Source: JBOCEF01 sp050586345 (lineage in GTDB: Bacteria; Pseudomonadota; Alphaproteobacteria; Rhodobacterales; Rhodobacteraceae). From it: a DNA stretch of 64,000 nt. Numbering within the stretch: position 1 is the stretch's first letter; each line of letters begins with the position of its first letter. The translations under genes and the position numbers were made by a program. Positions 45,350-53,999 of the stretch are shown piece after piece. The notes below the pieces were generated by a model. The model saw nothing but the letters and a program-made list of their open reading frames with translations, was not told the DNA's origin and made no database searches. The stretch spans positions 74,799-138,798 of the forward strand of contig NZ_JBOCEF010000007.1 in assembly GCF_050586345.1 (NCBI RefSeq), given 5' to 3'.

Positions 45350-46066
45350 TCAGTCTTCGATCCTGCGCAGGACCGCGATGACCTCTTCGTCCCAGATTTC
45401 CATTTCATCGAGCGTCAGCCCGTCCTCGGCCAGCGAGGCCTGGGCGCGGAACAGCTCGTCACGTCGTTCGGCCGGGTCCTTCCAGGGGTCGTAGTTGACC
45501 CGGTAGGACCAGACGCCGCCGTACAGCTCGCCCCAGCGCACGAGGTGATAGACCTCGCCCGAGGGCAGCGTGCGGGTGAAGCGGCACAGGCTGAACGTGT
45601 TCGTGCAATCGTGGGGGTCGTTGTATTCGTACCCGAAGGGGGTGCCCTTCACGATCACCCGCATCCGCTTGTCCGTGATCGTCTGGGAGACGATCTCGAT
45701 CCCGTCCTCGTCATCGCGCGCGATGGCGATCAGCCCGTCGGCCGCGGCCTGGCGGATGATCCCGGCGATGGCGTCGTCGGCCACCACCAGGTGCCGCACG
45801 TCCCAGGTCAGCTCGGCGCCCGTGCGTTCGGCGAGGGTCATCGACGTCTCGGCGAAGAAGCGCCCGTCGGGGGAGTAGTTCTCCCACTTCGCCGAATAGC
45901 CGAGCGGCAGGGCCGCGGCGGTCTCGACGATGTCGGGGTTCATCGAGCCGGGCCGGATCTCCTGCGCCGCGGCGGGCGCGGCGAAGAGAGCGGCTGCGGC
46001 CAGGCAGAGGGTCGAAAGGGACAAGCGGCAGGGCCGGGTCGTGCGGGTCGGAACGGGTCCTGTCAT
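45350..46066 (-). CDS. Hypothetical secreted protein within the pyrimidine cluster
   Basis: 238 residues from MTGPVPTRTTRPCRLSLSTL, with a signal peptide ending about residue 34 (AAALFAAPAAAQE). The mature part has mixed alpha/beta character with two cysteines close together (HDCTNTFSLCRF), likely a disulfide, and a WGELYGGVWSYRVNYDPW stretch. I do not recognise a family. It sits 32 bases before hydA on the same strand and about 200 bases after the amidohydrolase gene with a weak hairpin between (46240-46259). A link to pyrimidine use is only by position. Confidence 0.7.
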   Translation of the reverse strand: MTGPVPTRTTRPCRLSLSTLCLAAAALFAAPAAAQEIRPGSMNPDIVETAAALPLGYSAKWENYSPDGRFFAETSMTLAERTGAELTWDVRHLVVADDAIAGIIRQAAADGLIAIARDDEDGIEIVSQTITDKRMRVIVKGTPFGYEYNDPHDCTNTFSLCRFTRTLPSGEVYHLVRWGELYGGVWSYRVNYDPWKDPAERRDELFRAQASLAEDGLTLDEMEIWDEEVIAVLRRIED

Positions 46067-46263
46067 GGTGGGTACGCCTTCACGTCGTCGCGGACTATGC
46101 CCGGCGGGACGGAAGGAGAGGACCGGCCCGCCGGGGCAAGTCCCGACCTTGGCAGGATTCGCGGCCCGCGTCAGGCCCCGCGTTAATCCGGCGTTCCGGA
46201 AACGCGCGGACGCCGCGGGGACCCGGCGCAGCCGCCGGAAGGGGCTTATGAGGGCCCCTGCCC

Positions 46264-47514
46264 TCACTCCACCACCTCGGCCGCTTCGAGCACCGCGTGC
46301 AGCAGCACGTCCGCGCCCGCCGCCGCCCAGGGCTGGGAGATGTCCTCGGCCTCGTTATGGCTCAGCCCGTCGACGCAGGGGCACATGATCATCGCCGTCG
46401 GCGCCACCCGGTTGATCCAGCACGCGTCGTGCCCGGCGCCCGAGATGATGTCCATGTGGCTGTGCCCCAGCCGCTCGGCCGCCGCGCGGACCATGCCGAC
46501 GCAGGTCGGATCGAAGGTCACCGGGTCGAAATGCCCCGCCACCTCGATCTCGATCCCGAGGCCGAGCTCCTCGGCGATCTTCGGCGCTTCCGCCTCGAGC
46601 CGCGCCTTCATGCCGTCGAGCTTCTCCTGGTCGGGGGAGCGGAAGTCGATGGTGAAGACCGCCTTGCCGGGGATCACGTTGCGCGAATTGGGATAGACGT
46701 TGGCCTGGCCGATGGCGCCCACCGCGCCCGGCTGGTTGTCCATGGCGATGGTGTGCACCAGCTCCGTGATCCGCGCCATGCCGAGCCCCGCATTGACCCG
46801 CATGTTCATCGGGGTGGAGCCCGTATGCGCGTCCTTGCCGGTCAGCGTCACCTGCAGCCACCACAGGCCCTGCCCGTGGGTGACGACGCCGATATCCTTG
46901 CCCTCGGCCTCGAGGATCGGGCCCTGCTCGATGTGAAGCTCGAACATCGAGTGGATCTTGCGGGCGCCCACCTCCTCGTCGCCCTTCCAGCCGATGCGGA
47001 CCAGCTCATCGCCGAATGTCTTGCCCTCGGCGTCCTCGCGCGCGTAGGCCCAGTCCTGGGTGTGCATCCCGGCGAAGACGCCGGAGGCGAGCATGGCCGG
47101 GGCGAAGCGCGTGCCTTCCTCGTTGGTCCAGTTCACCAGCACGATGGGCCGCTTCGTGCGGATGCCGAGATCGTTCATGGTCCGCAGCGCCTCGAGGCCG
47201 CCCAGCACCCCGAGGATGCCGTCATAGCGCCCGCCGGTCGGCTGGGTGTCGAGATGGGAGCCCATGTAGACCGGATCGAGGCTGTCATCCTCTCCGGCCC
47301 GGGTGGCGAACATGTTGCCCATCTGGTCGAGACCCATGGTGCAGCCCGCCGCCTCGCACCATTTCTGGAACAGGGCGCGCCCTTCGGCGTCCTCGTCCGT
47401 CAGGGTCTGGCGGTTGCAGCCGCCCGCGACGCCGGGCCCGATCTCGGCCAGCTCGTGGATCGAGGCCCAGAGGCGGTCGGAGTTGATCTTCAGGTTCTCA
47501 CCGGGCGCGGACAT
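46264..47514 (-). CDS. hyuC: N-carbamoyl-beta-alanine/L-amino-acid amidohydrolase (M20 family)
   Basis: 416 residues. M20/hydantoinase-carbamoylase marks: VYMGSHLDTQPTGGRYDGIL with metal-binding His and Asp, VNWTNEEGTRFAPAMLASGV with the catalytic glutamate pair, ELHIEQGPILEAEGKDIGVV and the C-terminal GAGHDACWINRVAPTAMIMC. It removes the carbamoyl group as CO2 and ammonia to give beta-alanine, 3-aminoisobutyrate or an amino acid. Next to dihydropyrimidinase and an omega-aminotransferase, beta-ureidopropionase is the likely role; allantoate amidohydrolase is the main alternative. Confidence 0.9.
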   Translation of the reverse strand: MSAPGENLKINSDRLWASIHELAEIGPGVAGGCNRQTLTDEDAEGRALFQKWCEAAGCTMGLDQMGNMFATRAGEDDSLDPVYMGSHLDTQPTGGRYDGILGVLGGLEALRTMNDLGIRTKRPIVLVNWTNEEGTRFAPAMLASGVFAGMHTQDWAYAREDAEGKTFGDELVRIGWKGDEEVGARKIHSMFELHIEQGPILEAEGKDIGVVTHGQGLWWLQVTLTGKDAHTGSTPMNMRVNAGLGMARITELVHTIAMDNQPGAVGAIGQANVYPNSRNVIPGKAVFTIDFRSPDQEKLDGMKARLEAEAPKIAEELGLGIEIEVAGHFDPVTFDPTCVGMVRAAAERLGHSHMDIISGAGHDACWINRVAPTAMIMCPCVDGLSHNEAEDISQPWAAAGADVLLHAVLEAAEVVE

Positions 47515-47523
47515 GAGCTGGCC

Positions 47524-47811
47524 TCATTTCAGTTCGGTTTCGACGAAGGACATCGGCGCGTCCCCGTCATTGATCACGTTGTGCTCGACCCCGGTCGGCC
47601 GTGCATAGGCGTCGCCGGGGGCGAACTCGGCGATGCGCGTGGCGCCGCCGGGTTCTTCCAGGAGCATCCGGCAATGGGTCACCGCCACGATCACGTAGTC
47701 ATGCCCGTGGGTGTGCCAGCCGGTCTCGGCCCCCGGTTCGAAGTCGAAGCGCTGCACGCGGACGCGCGCGTCCTCGTGCAGCAGGGTCGCGGTGCAGGGG
47801 GGACGGGCCAT
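47524..47811 (-). CDS. Small cupin protein
   Basis: 95 residues forming one cupin barrel. The first motif is GWHTHGHDYVIVAV with the metal-binding histidines (H-x-H pattern with further H), the second is RPTGVEHNVINDGDAPM. Its ATG overlaps the aminotransferase stop (ATGA) and the amidohydrolase starts 9 bases after, so it is fully embedded in the operon. Such single-domain cupins can be small lyases, isomerases or sensors. A role on a reactive intermediate such as a semialdehyde is a guess. Confidence 0.82.
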   Translation of the reverse strand: MARPPCTATLLHEDARVRVQRFDFEPGAETGWHTHGHDYVIVAVTHCRMLLEEPGGATRIAEFAPGDAYARPTGVEHNVINDGDAPMSFVETELK

Positions 47812-49139
47812 CAGTCGATCTCCCGCAGCACGTCGCCGAGCGTGCCGATCAGCTGGTCGATCTGCTCCTTGGAGATGATCAGCGGCGGCGACATGGCGAT
47901 GATGTCCCCGGTGGTGCGGATCAGGATCCCCTTGTCATAGGCCTTGAGGAAGGCGCTGAACGCCCGCGCCGTCGGCTTGCCGGGAATGCCCTCAAGCTCC
48001 ACGCCGCCGATCAGGCCCATGCAGCGGATGTCGATCACGTGCGGCGCGTCGCGCAGGGAGAAGAGGGCGTCGGCCCAGTAGCTCTCCAGCTCCGCCGCCC
48101 GGGTCAGCAGCCCTTCCTCGGCATAGGTTTCCAGCGTCGCGAGGCCCGCCGCGGCGGCCATCGGGTTGCCCGAATAGGTGTAGCCGTGGAACAGCTCGAT
48201 CATGTTCTCGGGGCCGGACATGAAGGCGTCGTGGATCTCGGTCGTGCACAGCACCGCGCCCATCGGGATGACGCCGTTGGTCAGCCCCTTGGCGGTGGTG
48301 ATCATGTCGGGCATCACGTCGAAGTGCTCGGCCGCGAAGGGGGAGCCGAGGCGGCCGAAGCCGGTGATGACCTCGTCGAAGATCAACAGGATGCCGTGCT
48401 TGGTGCAGATCTCCCGCAGGCGTTTCAGGTACCCCTTGGGCGGCATCAGCACGCCGGTGGAGCCTGCCATCGGCTCGACGATCACCGCGGCGATGGTCGA
48501 CGGGTCATGCAGCGCGCAGATCCGCTCCAGCTCGTCCGCCAGTTCGGCGCCGTGCTCGGGCTGGCCCTTGGTGAAGGCGTTCTTCTCGGGCAGGTGGGTG
48601 TGCGGCAGGTGGTCGACCCCGGTCAGGAGCGTTCCGAAATGCTTGCGGTTGGCGACGATGCCGCCGACGGAAATCCCGCCGAAGTTCACCCCGTGATAGC
48701 CGCGCTCGCGCCCGATCAGCCGGGTGCGGGAGCCTTCGCCGCGCGCCCGGTGATAGGCGAGCGCGATCTTCAGCGCGGTCTCGACCGATTCCGAGCCCGA
48801 GTTGGTGAAGAACGCGTGCTCGAACGGCGCGGGGGCGAGGTCGACGAGCCGGTTCGCCAGCTCGAACGCCTTGGGGTGGCCCATCTGGAAGGCGGGGGCG
48901 TAGTCGAGCTCCCCGGCCTGTTTCGCGATCGCCTCGGTGATCTTCGGGCGGGCATGGCCCGCGTTGCAGCACCACAGCCCCGCGGTGCCGTCGAGCACCT
49001 GGCGCCCGTCGGCGGTGGTGTAGTGCATGTCCCTGGCGGCCACGAACATGCGCGGGCTCTTCTTGAACTGCCGGTTCGCCGTGAACGGCATCCAGAAGGC
49101 GCGCAGATCGTTCGGCGCGGCGGCGCTGCGGTCGGCCAT
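47811..49139 (-). CDS. Class III omega-aminotransferase (beta-alanine:pyruvate type)
   Basis: 442 residues from MADRSAAAPNDLRAFWMPFT, with AGGGAG seven bases before the ATG. The class III marks are LDGTAGLWCCNAGHARPKIT, FTNSGSESVETALKIALAY, LIFDEVITGFGRLGSPFAAE and the PLP lysine in ITTAKGLTNGVIPMGAV. The RxFWMPFTANRxFK opening and LWCCNAGH are typical of beta-alanine:pyruvate aminotransferases. It would turn beta-alanine into malonate semialdehyde, the last nitrogen-removing step after the two hydrolases. It is the first gene of the minus-strand operon and faces rutR across a perfect RutR site. Confidence 0.93.
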   Translation of the reverse strand: MADRSAAAPNDLRAFWMPFTANRQFKKSPRMFVAARDMHYTTADGRQVLDGTAGLWCCNAGHARPKITEAIAKQAGELDYAPAFQMGHPKAFELANRLVDLAPAPFEHAFFTNSGSESVETALKIALAYHRARGEGSRTRLIGRERGYHGVNFGGISVGGIVANRKHFGTLLTGVDHLPHTHLPEKNAFTKGQPEHGAELADELERICALHDPSTIAAVIVEPMAGSTGVLMPPKGYLKRLREICTKHGILLIFDEVITGFGRLGSPFAAEHFDVMPDMITTAKGLTNGVIPMGAVLCTTEIHDAFMSGPENMIELFHGYTYSGNPMAAAAGLATLETYAEEGLLTRAAELESYWADALFSLRDAPHVIDIRCMGLIGGVELEGIPGKPTARAFSAFLKAYDKGILIRTTGDIIAMSPPLIISKEQIDQLIGTLGDVLREID

Positions 49140-49269
49140 CCTCGGGCTCCCTGTCATGCTCGCGGCCCTTCCCCGTCTGGCGCGGGATGGCGGGACGCTG
49201 ATATGGTTCGGCAAGCGCGGGCGTCGGGGAAACTGTTTCCCGGGTCTCACCATTGCGGCTTGCAGTTGC

Positions 49270-49285
49270 TTGACCATCTGGTCAA
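49270..49285. promoter_or_regulatory. Perfect RutR operator between the aminotransferase gene and rutR
   Basis: TTGACCATCTGGTCAA is an exact palindrome matching the published RutR consensus TTGACCA-N2-TGGTCAA. It lies 131 bases from the aminotransferase start and 107 from the rutR start. On the plus strand TTGACC can serve as a -35 with CTATCA 18 bases on, so the site would cover the promoter of rutR and control both directions. Confidence 0.92.
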
Positions 49286-49392
49286 AAATCACGCTATCAA
49301 GCCGGGCCGCGCGGTCAAGGCGAAAAACCGACCGCGGGCCATGCGCAGGAGGCAGACCAGATGACCGGACCCCACCGCCGCGAGGGCGCGGC

Positions 49393-50100
49393 ATGAGCGA
49401 CGCCCCCCGAGCCGCCCGCACCCGCCGCCGCACCCGCATCCAGCGCGAGAACGAGGAGCGGATCCTGGCCTCGGCGCTCGAGGTGTTCTCGGGGCACGGG
49501 TTCCGGGGGGCGACGCTCGACATGATCGCCGAGGGGGCGGGGATGTCGAAGCCCAACCTGCTCTATTACTTCCGCGGCAAGGACGACATCTTCGCGGCCC
49601 TGCTGGAAAGCCTGCTGGAAAGCTGGCTCGACCCGCTGCGCGAGCTGTCGGCGGCCGGGGACCCGATGAAGGAGATCCGCGCCTATATCCGCCGCAAGCT
49701 GGAGATGGCGCGCGAGCGCCCGCGCGAGAGCCGCCTGTTCGCCAACGAGATCATGCAGGGCGCGCCGCGAATCGCGGAGGTGATCCAGGGCGACCTGAAG
49801 CGTCTGGTGGACGAGAAGGCGAGCGTGATCCGCGCCTGGATCGCGCAGGGCAAGATCCGGCGGGTGGACCCCTATCACCTGATCTTCTCGATCTGGTCGA
49901 CGACCCAGCATTACGCCGATTTCGACGTGCAGGTGCGGATGCTGCTGAACCTGCCCGACGACGCGGACGGGCATATCGACGACGCGGCGCGCTACCTCGA
50001 AGGGCTGTTCCTGCGCGGCCTCTCGCCCGACTGCAACCCGCCCGAGCCGGGCGCGGCCTCGGGGGCGCAGATGACCGCGGGGGCGGCGAAAGAGGGCTGA
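49393..50100 (+). CDS. rutR: TetR-family pyrimidine regulator RutR
   Basis: 235 residues from MSDAPRAARTRRRTRIQREN; the frame is open upstream through the intergenic region, but this ATG follows the operator. The N-terminal helix-turn-helix is ILASALEVFSGHGFRGATLD...AGMSKPNLLYYFRGKDDIFA, very close to E. coli RutR, and the ligand domain has RLFANEIMQGAPRIAEV and SIWSTTQHYADFDVQV. RutR binds DNA without ligand and is released by uracil or thymine. It stands divergent to the pyrimidine operon with a perfect RutR box between. The C-terminal end is extended by a Gly/Ala tail and a short repeat over the stop. Confidence 0.93.
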   Translation: MSDAPRAARTRRRTRIQRENEERILASALEVFSGHGFRGATLDMIAEGAGMSKPNLLYYFRGKDDIFAALLESLLESWLDPLRELSAAGDPMKEIRAYIRRKLEMARERPRESRLFANEIMQGAPRIAEVIQGDLKRLVDEKASVIRAWIAQGKIRRVDPYHLIFSIWSTTQHYADFDVQVRMLLNLPDDADGHIDDAARYLEGLFLRGLSPDCNPPEPGAASGAQMTAGAAKEG

Positions 50101-50122
50101 AAAGAGGACTGAAAAGAGGGCT
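50088..50122. repeat. 12-bp minisatellite across the rutR stop codon
   Basis: GAAAGAGGGCT, GAAAAGAGGACT and GAAAAGAGGGCT follow one another, and the rutR TGA is inside the array. It looks like recent slippage duplication. Confidence 0.7.
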
Positions 50123-50143
50123 GCGCCGCCCTGCCCGGCCCCG

Positions 50144-50734
50144 TCAGCCCCGGGGCCGGACCTGGGGGCACGGGCTGCCGGGCGCGTAGACCGCGATCCC
50201 GGCCTGGGCGGCGAGGCCAGAGAGCTGCGCGTCGTCCAGCCCCATCCCCGGCCGCCGGGTGATCCATCCGCCCGAGACGCCCGCGGCCTTGAGCGCGGAG
50301 AGGTCCATCTCCAGCGCCGGGCTGCGCGCCGTCCCGACCCGCACCACCAGCACGCCCGGCAGCGCCTCGAGCCGCGCGGGGCGGCTGGACGCGGTCAGCC
50401 TGAAGCAGCGCGCCATGCGGTCCTGGATCCGGCCGCGCAGGGCGAAGACCGGCTCGGCCGTCGCCGCGTCCGGGTCGGCGTTGCGCAGGATCCCCGTCGC
50501 CATCTCCACCGCCCGGCCCGCCGCGTCGCCATTGCCGGCCAGGAACTCGCCCGCCCGTTCCGTGCGCAGGGCCAGCATCGCCACGCCGACCAGGGCGAAG
50601 AACAGCGCGAGGTTGAAGCGCAAGGCCCGCCGGCGCGATCTGCGCAGGCGGGCCTTGTCCTTCTTCGCGTCGCGTCGCGCGGCGCGCGGCGCGTCGGCGG
50701 CGTCGGGGCCGGTGCGGCGGTGCAGCAGGCTCAC
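50144..50734 (-). CDS. Hypothetical membrane-anchored protein
   Basis: 196 residues from a GTG, 19 bases after the DUF2333 gene's stop. The first 38 residues are strongly basic (RRDAKKDKARLRRSRRRALR), then one hydrophobic anchor (FNLALFFALVGVAMLALRTE), leaving a ~135-residue periplasmic part with two cysteines (ARCFRLTASSR, GSPCPQVRP). I do not recognise the family. The close spacing to DUF2333 on the same strand suggests co-transcription and a shared envelope role. Confidence 0.7.
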   Translation of the reverse strand: MSLLHRRTGPDAADAPRAARRDAKKDKARLRRSRRRALRFNLALFFALVGVAMLALRTERAGEFLAGNGDAAGRAVEMATGILRNADPDAATAEPVFALRGRIQDRMARCFRLTASSRPARLEALPGVLVVRVGTARSPALEMDLSALKAAGVSGGWITRRPGMGLDDAQLSGLAAQAGIAVYAPGSPCPQVRPRG

Positions 50735-50753
50735 CCGTCCGGCCCCCGCCCGA

Positions 50754-51941
50754 TCAGCGGTCGAGGATCGAGCGGACCTCGACCATGTTCGCCCGCGCGC
50801 GCAGGACGTGCGCGGCCATGACCGAGAGGTGATCCGGCGCCACCGTGCCGTCGGCCCGCCCGTTGGAGATCACGGTGGGCGCAAGCGCGGCGCCCTCGGC
50901 CAGGTGCGCCTCCATCCGGTCCCAGACATCGGCCATGTTGCGCGTCTCGATCACCTCGGCGAAATCCTGCCGGGCGCCCTGCATCAGGCCGTGAAGGGCG
51001 TAGAGCCGCCCCTTGGCCTGCATGAACAGGTTGTCGGCGCGGGTGTCGAACCAGCCGCGGTCATTGCCCGCGCCCTCGCTCTCGACGAAGGCATGGGTGT
51101 CGACGTCCCACTCCTCGCCGCGGGACCGCTGCGAGAGCTGCTCGGAGATCGAGCCGAGCGAGGAGGTGTAGATCATCAGCACGTTGAACAGGTTGTCCGC
51201 CCGCGCGTCGAACAGCGCGTCGCAGGAGGCGAGGCGGGTGTTGAACTGCTCGTAGAGCCGGATCGCGCCGCGATAGGAGTTCGGGGCCGAGACGGTCAGG
51301 GTGTTGAGCTGCGGATCGAACGGGTTGTTGAACACCCAGGACCGCTCGTTGACCTGGAGGCGCGACAGCGCGCCCTGCAGGTCCGTGTCGGCGGCCGAGG
51401 TGCCGCGCACGCGCCCGAGGCTCGTCTCAAGCTCCCGCGCCGTGTTCTTGACCATGTCGAGCACGCCGATCTGGAACGACATCTTGTTGTCGAAGAAGGG
51501 CGTCGCCTCCCAGGGCAGGATGCCGAACAGGCCGAACTTGTAGACCGGGTTGGCCGCGACCCATTCGTCCTGGTTCACCACCTGGTCGATCAGCGCGCCC
51601 TGGATGTCGACGATCGAGCTGCGGGTGCAGGTCTTCGACTCGGTCCCCGCCCCGGCCTCGGTCTGCTCGCCCGTCTGCACCGGGGCGGTGGCGGCGGCGA
51701 TCATCGCCTTCTGCGGGAACTGCAGGTCGAAGCTGCGGGTGATCGAGAAGGTCCAGATCGCGTACACCACCCAGGCCAGCGCCAGCAGCGCCAGCAGCGG
51801 GCGGCCCCAGCCGAGCAGGCGGCCGAAGGGCGAGCGGCCCTCGAAGGCTTTCTCGCGGCCCCGTCGGTAGATCCGGTCGAGGCCGAGGAAGGCCATCAGC
51901 CGGTCCCAGATGTCGAGGAAGAAATCGATGATGCGGGTCAT
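50754..51941 (-). CDS. DUF2333 family protein
   Basis: 395 residues with AGGGA before the ATG. It begins MTRIIDFFLDIWDRLMAFLG and has one membrane helix at about 48-68 (LLALLALAWVVYAIWTFSIT). The rest is periplasmic and helix-rich: DQVVNQDEWVAANPVYKFGL, FFDNKMSFQIGVLDMVKNTA and the long central repeats ending AAHVLRARANMVEVRSILDR. The conserved N-Q-D-E-W and F-F-D-N-K stretches match DUF2333 (PF10095) as I remember it. The function is unknown; it is common in alpha- and gammaproteobacteria. Confidence 0.85.
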   Translation of the reverse strand: MTRIIDFFLDIWDRLMAFLGLDRIYRRGREKAFEGRSPFGRLLGWGRPLLALLALAWVVYAIWTFSITRSFDLQFPQKAMIAAATAPVQTGEQTEAGAGTESKTCTRSSIVDIQGALIDQVVNQDEWVAANPVYKFGLFGILPWEATPFFDNKMSFQIGVLDMVKNTARELETSLGRVRGTSAADTDLQGALSRLQVNERSWVFNNPFDPQLNTLTVSAPNSYRGAIRLYEQFNTRLASCDALFDARADNLFNVLMIYTSSLGSISEQLSQRSRGEEWDVDTHAFVESEGAGNDRGWFDTRADNLFMQAKGRLYALHGLMQGARQDFAEVIETRNMADVWDRMEAHLAEGAALAPTVISNGRADGTVAPDHLSVMAAHVLRARANMVEVRSILDR

Positions 51942-52302
51942 GCGTGGGTCCCTGCGTCTCGCCCGGCGGCGCCGGGGCGGCCGTTATGCAGCCGTCGTCG
52001 TCCTGGAGGGCGCGCGCCCCCTCCTCCGGGGTCGTGCGCTCTGGCGTCTGTCGTCATCCGGGGCCTGCGGCGCCCGGGGGTCGGGACCATGCTTAAGCGG
52101 GGGCGGCTTGGGCGCCAAGGCATCGCACGGTCGCGGGGGACAGGTAAGGCGTTTCGAGGGAGGGGGAAGGGGCGGCGGCCCCTTGGCTTGCGTCCGCGGC
52201 GCCCCCGCAGGCGGCGCCCGGGCATGCAAACGGCCCGCCCCCGGGGTCGGGAGCGGGCCGTTCGGAAGGCGCCGGTCGAGGCGGCCGGCCAGGCGCGGCG
52301 GA
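51942..52302. other. 361-base gap without a gene
   Basis: GC-rich sequence with one terminator-like hairpin (listed separately) and a smaller AAGGGGC/GCCCCTT stem near 52167. Promoters for the DUF2333 operon must lie here but none is readable. Confidence 0.5.
52229..52262 (-). terminator. Hairpin after the inositol-monophosphatase gene
   Basis: AACGGCCCGC (52229-52238) pairs with GCGGGCCGTT (52253-52262). On the minus strand it is followed by TTTGCAT, a short U-tail. Confidence 0.65.
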
Positions 52303-53094
52303 TCAGGTGCGCAGCACCTTGGTGAAGCGGTCGAAGATCTCGGCATTGGCGGCGATGACGGACCCGGTCTTGAGCGGGTTCGCCTCCTCGAGGTTCAGGT
52401 CCTGCACGAAGCCGCCGGCCTCGCGCACCAGCAGGATGCCGGCGGCGATGTCCCAGGGCTGCAGGCGGCGTTCCCAGAACCCGTCGAGGCGGCCCGCGGC
52501 GACCCAGGCGAGATCCAGCGCCGCGGCGCCGTTGCGGCGCATCCCCGCGCAGCGCGGCATCAGGCGCGCCATGTCCTGCAGCGTCTCGGGCAGGTCGCCC
52601 TTGCCCGCGAAGGGCATGCCCGAGCCGAACAGGCACTCGGTCATCTCCCCGCGCGAGGACACGCGGATGCGCTGGTCGTTCAGCCACGCGCCCGCGCCCT
52701 TCTCGGCCGCGTAGATCTCGTCCTTCGCCGCGTCCAGCACCACCGCGGCGACGATCTCGCCCTTGTGCTCGAGCGCGATGGACACGGCCCAGTGCGGGAT
52801 CGCGTGCAGGAAGTTGGTGGTGCCGTCGAGCGGGTCGACGATCCAGCGCCGGGTCGGGTCCTTGCCCTCGAAGCTCCCCGTCTCCTCGCCCAGCCAGCCA
52901 TAATGGGGGCGGGCGTTGAGCAGCTCCTCCTTCAGGACCTCCTCGGACTTGGTGTCGGCGCGGGAGACGAAATCGGCGGCGCCCTTGCGGGACACCTGCA
53001 GGTTCTCGACCTCGTTGAAGTCGCGCAGCAGGCCGCGGGCGGCCTTGCGCGCGGCGCGGATCATGACGGTCAGGGTCGCGGAAACGGTGGGCAT
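52303..53094 (-). CDS. suhB: Inositol monophosphatase family protein (SuhB-like)
   Basis: 263 residues with AGGAGG before the ATG. Metal and substrate motifs: GWLGEETGSFEGKDPTRRWI then VDPLDGTTNFLHAIPHWAVS, and the second metal motif in the C-terminal part PWDIAAGILLVREAGGFVQD. It dephosphorylates inositol phosphates; SuhB in some bacteria also acts in rRNA transcription complexes. Its neighbour on the same strand is efp, separated by a terminator. Confidence 0.93.
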   Translation of the reverse strand: MPTVSATLTVMIRAARKAARGLLRDFNEVENLQVSRKGAADFVSRADTKSEEVLKEELLNARPHYGWLGEETGSFEGKDPTRRWIVDPLDGTTNFLHAIPHWAVSIALEHKGEIVAAVVLDAAKDEIYAAEKGAGAWLNDQRIRVSSRGEMTECLFGSGMPFAGKGDLPETLQDMARLMPRCAGMRRNGAAALDLAWVAAGRLDGFWERRLQPWDIAAGILLVREAGGFVQDLNLEEANPLKTGSVIAANAEIFDRFTKVLRT

Positions 53095-53175
53095 CGCGGG
53101 CCTCCTGGGATCTGGGCGGGGGAGCGGTCGGGCGCCCCCGCGGACCCGTGCGCAAAGGCCGGGGCCGGGAACGGA

Positions 53176-53204
53176 AAACGGGGCGGCGGTCGGCCCGCCG
53201 CCCC
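53176..53204 (-). terminator. Terminator after efp
   Basis: GGGGCGGCGG and CCGCCGCCCC pair over a 5-base loop (53180-53204). On the minus strand GTTTTCC follows directly. Confidence 0.8.
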
Positions 53205-53247
53205 TGTCATCTTGCGCGCCGGGGGGCCCGGCGCGTGGGGCGCGCGG

Positions 53248-53811
53248 TCAGGCGCGCTCGACGTATTCGAAGGTCTCGGTGTTGACCACGATCGCCTCGC
53301 CGGTCCCGACGAAGGGCGGCACCATCACGCGCACGCCGTTGTCGAGGGTGGCGGGCTTGAAGCTGTTGGCCGCGGTCTGGCCCTTCACCACCGGCTCGGT
53401 GTCCTCGATGGTGCAGGTCACCTTCTCGGGGACGGTCGCCGACAGCGCCTCTTCCTCGTAATACTCGATCTTCACGGTCATGCCGTCCTGCAGGAACGGG
53501 CGGCGGTCGCCGAGGATGTCGGCGGGCAGCTCGATCTGCTCGAAGGTCTCGTTGTCCATGAAGACCAGCATCCCGTCGGTCTCGTAAAGGAACTGCTGGT
53601 CCTTCTGCTCGAGGCGCACGCGCTCGACCTTGTCGGCCGACCGGAAGCGCTCGTTCAGCTTGGAGCCGTTGCGCAGGTTCTTGAGCTCGACCTGGGCGAA
53701 GGCGCCGCCCTTGCCGGGCTTCACATGCTGGGTCTTGACGGCGATCCACAGGCCGCCGTCATGCTCGATGATGTTCCCGGGACGGATTTCGTTGCCGTTG
53801 ATCTTCGGCAT
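53248..53811 (-). CDS. efp: Elongation factor P
   Basis: 187 residues. The family's three beta-barrel domains are evident. The tip loop HVKPGKGGAFAQVEL carries the modifiable lysine at position 34, so it is the lysine-type EF-P (EpmA/EpmB pathway) rather than the arginine type. The C-terminal domain ends GVRVMVPPFVGTGEAIVVNT. It relieves ribosome stalling at proline runs, and this window has at least one such protein, the KpsS-like PPPPPPP. Confidence 0.97.
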   Translation of the reverse strand: MPKINGNEIRPGNIIEHDGGLWIAVKTQHVKPGKGGAFAQVELKNLRNGSKLNERFRSADKVERVRLEQKDQQFLYETDGMLVFMDNETFEQIELPADILGDRRPFLQDGMTVKIEYYEEEALSATVPEKVTCTIEDTEPVVKGQTAANSFKPATLDNGVRVMVPPFVGTGEAIVVNTETFEYVERA

Positions 53812-53999
53812 GCGCCTGGCCTCGTGCGTAAGTGTTGGGTCGGGTCCGCGCGCGCAGGGTGCGCCGCGGGCGCAGGGCCCCGGCGCGCGGGGGTCGAGCG
53901 GCCCATATCACCGCCCCCCGGTTCTGGCAAGCGCCCCGGGGGCCGGAGAGGCGGGCCGCGGCGCGGCGCGGGGGGGGCGTCGCGGGGGGCGCGGCGGGG

